A DNA stretch of 12,295 bases, taken from NCBI GenBank assembly GCA_019508105.1, contig JAEKMB010000123.1, positions 1-12,295 of the forward strand, read 5' to 3'. Origin of the DNA: Alphaproteobacteria bacterium (GTDB lineage: Bacteria; Pseudomonadota; Alphaproteobacteria; Micropepsales; Micropepsaceae). The stretch's first letter is position 1. Each line of letters starts with the position of its first letter. This document shows positions 6,292 to 12,295 of this stretch, piece after piece. The translations under genes and the position numbers were made by a program. The notes below the pieces were generated by a model that was given only the letters and a program-made list of their open reading frames with translations, was not told the DNA's origin and ran no database searches.

Positions 6292-8400
6292 TTACTTCAC
6301 CTTGGGATAGGCGTGCAGCTGCGGCCCCACCAGGTTGGAATAATTGTATCCGTCATAGCGGTCATAATTCAGGGTCCAGAACATCGCGCCGATCAGGCCG
6401 GGATAGCCCGCAGGATTGCGCAGCCTGTATTTGGTGCCGGGCGGCGCCTTGCCGGTGATCAGGTAATCCATCGCCGCACTGACAATGGCCGGGTTGGTGT
6501 CGGGGGTGAGAAAGCCGATGGCGATCTTGTCCGCCGGCATGGGCGGGAAGAAGTGCCGCGGATCACCGCCCACATTGAAGCCGTGCAGCACCAGTTCGGT
6601 GACGGCGGCATGATAGTCCACCGAGCCGGGCTGGTAGATTTCTCCGTCCAGTCCCTCGAGCGGCGGGGTGTTGTAGTCCTGGGTATCCATGAAGGTGAGG
6701 ATATCGCGCACGCCATAGGCGATGGGCAGGTAGGAGCCGAACTGGCCGCCATAGCTGGGATAGCCGGACGGAATCTGGGTGCCTTCCGGCACCAGGCTGA
6801 TAACGAAATCGCGCCCGAACCGGTCATGCAACTGGCGCATTGCCGAGATCAGGTTGACCACGGACGGCGTGGTGGGATGGCGGAAATCGGTATCGCCGGG
6901 ATCGAGTGAGAGCGAGGGACTTTCAAAATCAATGTCCACGCCGTCGAAGCCGTACTCGCTGACGATGCGCGCCACCGAGGCGACATAGTTGGGCACCCGC
7001 CTGGGATCCTCCAGGGTGAAGTGGGCGCCGCCGCCGCCCAGCGACACGATCACCGTCTTGCCCTGGGCTTTCATCCAGGCGATGTCGGCCTTGAACTGCG
7101 CCGTGTCCATGCCGGCAGGGGTGCGGAACTGCATGGTGCCTTCCGGACCGGCGGGATCGGGGGTGGCGAAGGCCACGATGATGACGTCCCATTGCGGCGA
7201 GACATCGCGCAGCGGGATGTGCAGGCCGGCCGGGCCATAGGCGATCCAATAGCCGATCAGCTTGTGGCCGTTGGGCGCCTGATGCAGCGAAATGGCGGCG
7301 GCCCTGGCCGTCAGCGTTTCCGGCGCGGCCGGCAAGGGACAAGGCGGGGCGCGATCGATTAGGGCCTTGGTATCAGGAAAGCTGAAGCTGCGCCCGGAGC
7401 CGTCGAACAGGCCGGTGTACCAGGGCAGCAATGCCACGGTCTGCAAATGATAGGTGGCGCCGCCCGCCCTGACCGCAAAGGACTTTGAGGCGGGCAGCGT
7501 GTTCTTGGCGTTGGTGTCGAGCGGCTCCAGCAGAAAAAGATCGGTGCCGACCCGGTCGCCGCCGCAGAGACCCTGGTCGCCGGGCGGCTGAGACGCCGGG
7601 CGAAGCCAGCCGGGCATGACATTGCCGGGGACTTTCACATTGCGTCCATGCACCAGGGGATCGAACAGCGGATCCTTGAAGAACTGCGCCACCTGCTGCG
7701 ACAGAGGCTGAACGTCCTGGTCCAGCACCACCGACGGCGCGCGGGTGAGAATGCTGCCCAGCACAAAGGAATTGCCGGTGGCGGCGTCAATGCCGTGGGT
7801 GCCCCAGGCGCAGCATTCGGTGGCATCGCCATGAGTGTAATAAGTGGTGTTGCGGGTGACGGCCACCACCAGCCCGCCGTCCTGGCGGGGGACCTGCTTG
7901 AAGATTTCCTTTTGCAAAAACACGATGTCCACCACCGCCAGGGATTTGCCGCTGGACTTGGAGGTCAGGACATAGCCAAAGCCCGCCGGCACGGTGATGC
8001 GGATGGGCCGGATTTCGGGTTTGCCCAGCAAGGTGTGCCAGGCATCGGGCGCGGCAAAACTGGCGCGCAGCATGGCGTCGGCATACTGGGTGTTGCCGCC
8101 GGCGGGAAAAGCGAAGCGGGAAAAAATCGGCGATGCCAAAATCCGCGGCACGTCCCTGGCCGCATCCATGACGAAGGGCTGGCCCTTCACGATTTTGGCA
8201 TCGAAGGACAAGATGACGGGGACCAGTAAGGTGGGAATGGTGGTGGTGGCCGGCGCCGGCGCATTGCCGACGACGGCATAGGCGCTGCCGGCGACGCTTT
8301 GTTCGAAGAACGGCACGGTACCTTTTGCAACGGCCTCCTGGGCATGCGCAGCGCCCAGCGGCGCCAGCAAAAACAAAAGCCCCGACACCCAACCGCGCAT
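6292..8400 (-). CDS. Secreted GH18 (chitinase D-like) glycoside hydrolase with unrecognised N-terminal module
   Basis: A 702-residue exported protein. Residues 1-20 are a signal peptide ending AHA-Q. Residues from about 378 to the end form a glycoside hydrolase family 18 barrel: GYWIAYGP strand, SLGGGG at 453-458, the catalytic DGVDIDFE at 486-493 with the proton-donor Glu at 493 intact, MDTQDYN around 571-577, and MFWTLNYDRYDGYNY from 673. This pattern resembles chitinase D-type enzymes, which cleave beta-1,4 GlcNAc polymers; an endo-beta-N-acetylglucosaminidase is the main alternative. Residues about 21-360 match no family I know. They contain THGDATECCAWGTHG (His190, Asp192, Cys196, Cys197, His202) and further cysteines at 279 and 354, compatible with disulfides or a metal site. 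I chose the ATG at 8400, which begins the signal peptide behind GGGGGCAGG; an in-frame TTG lies at 8415. It heads the block with sigma factor, FecR and receptors, and is divergent from the PQQ dehydrogenase. Confidence 0.9.
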   Translation of the reverse strand: MRGWVSGLLFLLAPLGAAHAQEAVAKGTVPFFEQSVAGSAYAVVGNAPAPATTTIPTLLVPVILSFDAKIVKGQPFVMDAARDVPRILASPIFSRFAFPAGGNTQYADAMLRASFAAPDAWHTLLGKPEIRPIRITVPAGFGYVLTSKSSGKSLAVVDIVFLQKEIFKQVPRQDGGLVVAVTRNTTYYTHGDATECCAWGTHGIDAATGNSFVLGSILTRAPSVVLDQDVQPLSQQVAQFFKDPLFDPLVHGRNVKVPGNVMPGWLRPASQPPGDQGLCGGDRVGTDLFLLEPLDTNAKNTLPASKSFAVRAGGATYHLQTVALLPWYTGLFDGSGRSFSFPDTKALIDRAPPCPLPAAPETLTARAAAISLHQAPNGHKLIGYWIAYGPAGLHIPLRDVSPQWDVIIVAFATPDPAGPEGTMQFRTPAGMDTAQFKADIAWMKAQGKTVIVSLGGGGAHFTLEDPRRVPNYVASVARIVSEYGFDGVDIDFESPSLSLDPGDTDFRHPTTPSVVNLISAMRQLHDRFGRDFVISLVPEGTQIPSGYPSYGGQFGSYLPIAYGVRDILTFMDTQDYNTPPLEGLDGEIYQPGSVDYHAAVTELVLHGFNVGGDPRHFFPPMPADKIAIGFLTPDTNPAIVSAAMDYLITGKAPPGTKYRLRNPAGYPGLIGAMFWTLNYDRYDGYNYSNLVGPQLHAYPKVK

Positions 8401-8512
8401 GGCCTGCCCCCGCAAAATATGCGGATATCAACCTGAAACGGCCGCAAAAGCCAGATGCTGGACCGCACGCGGCTGCTATAGTGCCGGCAAAACGGGGACA
8501 TTGGGGGACAGC
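8401..8512. promoter_or_regulatory. Divergent intergenic region between GH18 and PQQ dehydrogenase genes
   Basis: These 112 bases must hold start signals for both genes unless they are read from outside. An inverted repeat CCGCA-AAATA-TGCGG lies at 8410-8424, just upstream of the GH18 ribosome site, and could be an operator. TATAGT at 8477-8482 resembles a -10 box for the plus-strand gene, but I see no good -35 partner. No CCGTCTAG element is present, so these genes do not obviously share the receptor-type promoter. Confidence 0.35.
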
Positions 8513-10375
8513 TTGAAACATCGCATTACGCTTTGCGCGGCTTCTTTGCTGGCCGCATCCCTGGCACAGGCCAAGGACGCGCCGGGCAATTCCTCCTATC
8601 CGTTCGGTGATGCCGGCGGCAGCCATTATTCCGCCCTCACCCAGATCAACGCCCAGAACGTCCACAAGCTGAAACAGGCCTGGCGCTACGACATCAAGCC
8701 GGACGTCGCGCTGCAAAACACACCGATCGTGGTGGACGGGGTTCTGTATGGCGTCGGCGCCGGCAAGATCATCGCGCTGGATGCTGCCACAGGCGCCGAG
8801 AAATGGATCTATGCCCCCACCCTGCCGCAAAGGTCGCGCACCGGCTTTTATCCGCGCGGCGAAAGCTGGTGGACGGACGGCAAATCCAGCCGCCTTTTGG
8901 TGACAGCTTCCAACTTCGTCTATTCATTGGACCCGGCCACCGGCAAACCCGATCCTGCCTTCGGCGACAATGGGCGCGTCGACCTGAATGACAATCTGCG
9001 CGGGCCGGCTTCGGACAATTATGTCCGCATGGGCGGGGCGGTGAATGTGTGGCACGACCTGTTCTTCACCTGCGGCGAGGTGGGCGAGCAGACCCCCGCC
9101 TCCCCGGGCGACATCCGCGCCTGGGACGTGCGCAGCGGCAAGCTGGTCTGGACCTTCCATACCATCCCCCGCCCTGGCGAACCCAATGCCGAGACCTGGG
9201 CCGCCGATGCCTGGAAGACGGCGGGCGGCGCCAATGACTGGCCCGGCATGGTGCTGGACACCAGGCGCGGAATTCTATTTGCGGCCACCGGCTCGGCATC
9301 GGACGATTTCTATGGCGGCGAACGCCCCGGCAAGAACCTCTATGCCAACAGCGTGATCGCGCTCGATGCCCAGACCGGCAAGATGCGCTGGTATTTCCAG
9401 ACGGTGCATCATGACGAGTGGGACAATGACTTTGCCGCACCCCCGATCCTGGTGTCGGTGACAAAGGGTGGCAAGACCATTGATGCGGTCGCCGCCACCA
9501 ACAAGACCGGCTTTGTCTATGTCTTCAACCGGGAGACCGGCGAATCCCTTTTCCCCATCGCCGAAAAGCCGGTGCCGCCGGCCACCGCGCCGGGCGACAG
9601 TGCCTGGCCCACCCAACCCTTTCCGGTCGCGCCCCCACCCTTGTCGCAACAGGCGGTGTCGGCCGAAACCCTCACCCAGCGCACGCCCGAAGCCAACGCC
9701 TGGGCGCGCGAGAAATTCGCCGCTTTCAAGAATGGGCCGATGTTCACCCCGCCCGCCTACAAACAGGAGACCGTGTCGGCGCCGGGTTTTTCGGGCGGCA
9801 GCGAATGGGGCGGCATGAGCTTTGATCCCAAGCTGCAATATCTCTTCGCCAATACCGAGAATGTGATGTGGACCACGGCGGTGATCGACCGCAAGGACAG
9901 CACGCGCAAGCAAGGCCCGGACCTGCCCGGCGCCCAGTCGCGCTACACTTTCTCCGGCTACAACAAGTTCAGGGACCCGGACGGCTATCCCGCCACGGCC
10001 TGGCCCTGGGGGCATCTCACCGCCATTGACCTGAAGACCGGCACGTTCGCCTGGCGCATTCCCTTCGGCACCTATCCTGAGCTGGTGGCCAAGGGCCTGA
10101 AAGATACCGGCAGCGAGAGTTATGGCGGCGCCGTGGTCACCGCCAGCGGGTTGTTGATCATCGGGGCCAGCGATTTCGACCGCAAGCTGCACGCCTTTGA
10201 CAGCCGCACCGGCAAGCTGTTGTGGGAAACCGAGCTTCCTTTCGCCGGCAACGCCACGCCGATCACCTACATGGTGGGCGGCAAGCAGTATGTCGCCATT
10301 GCCGCCAGCACCAGCCATGACCGCAAGGCGGCCAAGGGCAGCGCCTTTGTCGCCTATACCCTGGACCAGCCCTGA
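8513..10375 (+). CDS. Periplasmic PQQ-dependent dehydrogenase (glucose dehydrogenase-like beta propeller)
   Basis: A 620-residue quinoprotein that would oxidise a sugar, polyol or alcohol in the periplasm using pyrroloquinoline quinone and pass electrons to the respiratory chain. Residues 1-20 are a signal peptide ending AQA-K. The mature part begins with DAGGSHYSALTQIN and shows repeated propeller blades of the form ALDAATGAEKW, SLDPATGKP, ALDAQTGKMRW and AFDSRTGKLLWE. HHDEWDND at 299-306 and the Lys of TNKTGFVYVFNRETG (Lys331) match active-site regions of membrane glucose dehydrogenase and quinate dehydrogenase. It lacks their N-terminal membrane helices and has no CxxCH haem site, so it needs a separate electron acceptor. 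I chose the TTG at 8513 because it starts the signal peptide behind GGGGGA with good spacing; an in-frame ATG at 8399 would bury the signal peptide under 38 residues. It ends 9 bases before a strong terminator, so it is probably monocistronic. Substrate unknown. Confidence 0.9.
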   Translation: MKHRITLCAASLLAASLAQAKDAPGNSSYPFGDAGGSHYSALTQINAQNVHKLKQAWRYDIKPDVALQNTPIVVDGVLYGVGAGKIIALDAATGAEKWIYAPTLPQRSRTGFYPRGESWWTDGKSSRLLVTASNFVYSLDPATGKPDPAFGDNGRVDLNDNLRGPASDNYVRMGGAVNVWHDLFFTCGEVGEQTPASPGDIRAWDVRSGKLVWTFHTIPRPGEPNAETWAADAWKTAGGANDWPGMVLDTRRGILFAATGSASDDFYGGERPGKNLYANSVIALDAQTGKMRWYFQTVHHDEWDNDFAAPPILVSVTKGGKTIDAVAATNKTGFVYVFNRETGESLFPIAEKPVPPATAPGDSAWPTQPFPVAPPPLSQQAVSAETLTQRTPEANAWAREKFAAFKNGPMFTPPAYKQETVSAPGFSGGSEWGGMSFDPKLQYLFANTENVMWTTAVIDRKDSTRKQGPDLPGAQSRYTFSGYNKFRDPDGYPATAWPWGHLTAIDLKTGTFAWRIPFGTYPELVAKGLKDTGSESYGGAVVTASGLLIIGASDFDRKLHAFDSRTGKLLWETELPFAGNATPITYMVGGKQYVAIAASTSHDRKAAKGSAFVAYTLDQP

Positions 10376-10384
10376 ACGCATAAA

Positions 10385-10410
10385 AAAGCCCGGCGCGGTG
10401 GCCGGGCTTT
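10385..10410. terminator. Bidirectional intrinsic terminator
   Basis: Perfect 10-bp stem AAAGCCCGGC / GCCGGGCTTT around a 6-base loop (GCGGTG), preceded by an A-tract and ending in T residues. It lies 9 bases after the dehydrogenase stop and 21 bases after the stop of the convergent small gene, so it can end both transcripts. Confidence 0.9.
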
Positions 10411-10431
10411 CGCATGAATAGAGAGTGCCGG

Positions 10432-10659
10432 TTACGGGCTGGTCACCACCACCACGGTCGCGGGCGCGCTGCTGACAGAGCCAATGGCGATGCCGGCGGC
10501 AGCGGCGGCCACCACACCCACCACGATCACCGGCGTGCTGAGGAGCTCGGCAGGATGAACTCCGGCGGGCTTGCCGGCCGGCAGGGCGCCGTCAGCCGCC
10601 TGGGCCGCAGGGGAAATCAGAAGGCCGGCGGCCAGGAGCGCGGCGGTGATGTTTGGCAT
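10432..10659 (-). CDS. Small exported hydrophobic protein of unknown function
   Basis: 75 residues. The ATG at 10659 has a clear ribosome site (GGAG, 7-8 bases upstream) and starts a signal peptide that ends AQA-A near residue 22. A short polar stretch (DGALPAGKPAGVHPAELL) is followed by one hydrophobic Val/Ala-rich segment at about 41-62 that could span or anchor in a membrane, and a Thr/Val-rich tail ending VVVVTSP. I recognise no family. An in-frame start at 10794 would add 45 residues without a signal peptide in front of a good internal ribosome site, so I rejected it. It is convergent with the dehydrogenase, shares its terminator, and has no operon partner. A signal peptide, sensible start and stop, and terminator placement support a real gene. 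Confidence 0.65.
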   Translation of the reverse strand: MPNITAALLAAGLLISPAAQAADGALPAGKPAGVHPAELLSTPVIVVGVVAAAAAGIAIGSVSSAPATVVVVTSP

Positions 10660-10942
10660 GTGGTTCTCCAACAGTGAATCCCTGGGAAAAACGATAGCGA
10701 AGGCCCTGACATTTCCGTTCGCAATTGCACAATGAGCCCTGCGACAAATTGAGCAAGCGCATGACAATGCTGTGCGGCTGGGCGAAATGCCCAAAAATAC
10801 AGCCTTATTTGCATGTTCTTTGGACGACCCGCGGCGCCGCCCGAATGCGAGGCGCGAATGAAATGGTGCGGCGCACCCTTTGCTTTCGTGCTGAAATCCG
10901 GGTCCTCAGGCAGCGGAGATTCATCCCCATTTTTGCTCCACC

Positions 10943-10952
10943 CCGTCTAGAC
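10943..10952 (+). promoter_or_regulatory. CCGTCTAG element upstream of the right-hand receptor
   Basis: CCGTCTAG at 10943-10950 is the same 8-mer as the downstream half of the two elements at 1308-1338 and 5688-5718, and again lies upstream of a receptor gene in the transcribed orientation. The ATGGCGGA half is absent at the expected distance. The core also forms an 8-base palindrome GTCTAGAC (10945-10952), so an operator is an alternative to a -10 box. Confidence 0.35.
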
Positions 10953-10957
10953 AACGC

Positions 10958-10995
10958 TATCTTGTTGTGCAAGATACCTATCCGTACATGATAGG
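10958..10995 (+). promoter_or_regulatory. Two abutting hairpins in the receptor leader
   Basis: TATCTTG-TTGTG-CAAGATA (10958-10976) is a perfect 7-bp stem with a 5-base loop. It is followed without a gap by CCTATC-CGTACAT-GATAGG (10977-10995), a perfect 6-bp stem with a 7-base loop. The second ends just before the ribosome site (ACAGGCGGAG) of the receptor at 11006. As RNA they could stack and set access to that site or protect the 5' end; as DNA the first could be an operator. The repeats are seen directly; their role is inferred. Confidence 0.5.
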
Positions 10996-11005
10996 ACAGG
11001 CGGAG

Positions 11006-12295
11006 ATGCGGACGAAAATCGCGGCAGGGCTGAGTTTCCTGCTCTGCACGGGATCGGTCATGGCCCAGACTCCGGGCATCACGGCCTATCCCGCGGGTTT
11101 TTTCGCCGATGCGCGGCCGACCAATGCCGGGGACATGGTGAACCGCCTGCCCGGCTTCAGCCTGGACTCGGGTCAGGAGGCGCGCGGCTTTGCCGGCACC
11201 GCGGGGAATGTGCTGATCGACGGCGCGCGCCCCACCGCCAAGACCGACGACCTGAAAAGCATCCTGGACCGCATTCCGGCCGCCAGCGTCGAACGCATCG
11301 ACATCATTCGCGGCTCGGCGCCCGGCATCGACATGCAGGGCCAGAGCGTGGTGGCCAACATCATCCTGCGCAAGAACGCCGCCGACCAGCTGATCCTCAT
11401 CGCCAACAACACGCTGGTGGAAGACGGCACCTGGGCGCCCGGCGGACAGCTGGAGTATCACGGCAGCGCCGGCGATATCCGCTATGAAGGCACGATCGGG
11501 CGCACGGTGTCCAACAGCGACGATTCTCCCGGGCTGGGCTATCGCAGGCTGAGCTTGCCGGGTGACCTGCCCCAATTCGACGTGCTGCACAGCCGCGGCA
11601 TCCTGCAGCTGGGCTACAACGCCCATGGCGCGGTGACCGCGCCTCTGTGGGGCGGCAGCTGGGACAACAATCTCACCTTGCAGAGTTATGATTATTCCAG
11701 CGGCATCTCTTACACGGGCGGCGGAGGTTCGCGCTTCGATTCCATCACCCGTGTCCACAAGGCGGAGTTCGGCAGCCACTGGCTGGGCGAGCTGGGGGCG
11801 GTGAAGCTGGAAAGCCTGCTGCTGCAGCGGCTGGGCGAGGAAGCCGATTTCAACACCAGCCGGCAGGCCAGCGGCAGCGCCATCTTCGCGGCGCGCAAGC
11901 ACACCGGCGAAAGCATCGGCCGCATCACCGCGCGCTATGCTGTTTCGCCGGCGCTCAACCTGGAGGCGGGCGGCGAAGGCGCCTACAATTTCCTTGGCGG
12001 CCGCTCGAGCTTTGACTCGGGCGGCACGGCGATCACGCTGCCCAACGCCAATATTTCGGTGAATGAAAAGCGCGCCGAAGGCTTCGTCAATGCCAGTTGG
12101 GTCCCTTTGCCGGGCCTGTCGCTGGAAGGCGGCGCACGCCTGGAATATTCCCAGATTTCCGCAACCGGAGATTCCAGCCGCAGCCGTGACTTCCTCTATT
12201 TGAAACCGCGGCTGCTTCTGGCCTGGTCGCCTGTCGACAAGACGCAAATCCGGCTGCGTGCCGAACGCCAGGTGGGCCAGCTCAATTTTTCGGAT
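11006..12295 (+). CDS. TonB-dependent receptor, second type (N-terminal part)
   Basis: 430 codons from the ATG at 11006 stay open to the right edge, so the end of the barrel is missing. Residues 1-20 are a signal peptide ending VMA-Q. A short plug domain follows: DMVNRLPGF, RGFAGTAGNVLIDGARP, then LKSILDRIPAASVERIDIIRG and GQSVVANIILRK, the usual plug pattern in which a conserved IDGARP/RIDIIRG pair precedes the barrel. The later sequence has alternating strands typical of an outer membrane barrel (LEYHGSAGDIRYEGTIGR, LSLEGGARLEYSQIS). It has no STN domain and does not resemble the two left-hand receptors beyond the general plug motifs, so it belongs to a different subfamily. The start has AGGCGGAG directly upstream; an in-frame ATG at 10988 lies inside a hairpin and lacks a ribosome site. 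Ligand unknown; no partner gene is visible. Confidence 0.9.
   Translation, partial: MRTKIAAGLSFLLCTGSVMAQTPGITAYPAGFFADARPTNAGDMVNRLPGFSLDSGQEARGFAGTAGNVLIDGARPTAKTDDLKSILDRIPAASVERIDIIRGSAPGIDMQGQSVVANIILRKNAADQLILIANNTLVEDGTWAPGGQLEYHGSAGDIRYEGTIGRTVSNSDDSPGLGYRRLSLPGDLPQFDVLHSRGILQLGYNAHGAVTAPLWGGSWDNNLTLQSYDYSSGISYTGGGGSRFDSITRVHKAEFGSHWLGELGAVKLESLLLQRLGEEADFNTSRQASGSAIFAARKHTGESIGRITARYAVSPALNLEAGGEGAYNFLGGRSSFDSGGTAITLPNANISVNEKRAEGFVNASWVPLPGLSLEGGARLEYSQISATGDSSRSRDFLYLKPRLLLAWSPVDKTQIRLRAERQVGQLNFSD

Larger units (their letters stand above)
10660..11005. promoter_or_regulatory. 346-base intergenic region between the small gene and the right-hand receptor
   Basis: This gap separates two divergent genes and holds no convincing ORF. 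The half near the receptor carries a CCGTCTAG element and two hairpins, listed separately. A short inverted repeat GGTGC-GGC-GCACC lies at 10865-10877. I see no strong promoter for the small minus-strand gene and no tRNA or known small RNA. Confidence 0.5.

Noticed and set aside
7787..8830. 347-codon minus-strand frame spanning the GH18 start and the dehydrogenase start
   Set aside because: It overlaps two well-supported genes in wrong frames and has no recognisable domain.
10805..12247. 480-codon open frame on the minus strand, antisense to the right-hand receptor
   Set aside because: The plus strand encodes a signal peptide and a plug domain over the same bases; the antisense product is Arg/Ala-rich with no domain.

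Overview
This GC-rich window looks like a chromosomal piece of an alphaproteobacterium rich in TonB-dependent receptors (Sphingomonadales, Caulobacterales or a relative). I infer this from the receptor style, the FecI/FecR pair and the codon usage; no rRNA or other marker gene is present to confirm it. I found no tRNA, CRISPR array, insertion sequence or phage gene.

The left two thirds (positions 1 to 8400) is one block of genes on the minus strand. In transcription order it holds a secreted glycoside hydrolase family 18 (chitinase-type) protein with a long unrecognised N-terminal part, a FecI-type ECF sigma factor, a FecR-type anti-sigma regulator that overlaps it, a TonB-dependent receptor with an N-terminal signalling (STN) domain, and a paralogous receptor without that domain that runs off the left edge. 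This is the layout of a cell-surface signalling and uptake locus: the hydrolase would release a glycan fragment, the STN receptor would import it and report it to FecR, and FecR would control the sigma factor. The substrate is an inference; chitin or another GlcNAc-containing glycan is the most natural guess.

The right third starts with a PQQ-dependent dehydrogenase on the plus strand, divergent from the GH18 gene, and ends in a clear bidirectional hairpin terminator. A very small exported protein lies on the minus strand, convergent with it. After a 346-base gap there is a third, unrelated TonB-dependent receptor on the plus strand, cut by the right edge.

The most interesting structure lies outside the proteins. 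A bipartite element, ATGGCGGA-N15-CCGTCTAG, occurs twice on the minus strand with the same spacing: once upstream of the left receptor, and once inside the 3' end of the sigma gene, just upstream of fecR. The CCGTCTAG half appears a third time upstream of the right-hand receptor. It looks like the promoter of a FecI-type sigma factor and may show how the circuit is wired. The two paralogous receptors also share a leader hairpin whose stem is identical while its loop has changed, and the third receptor has two abutting perfect hairpins in its leader.
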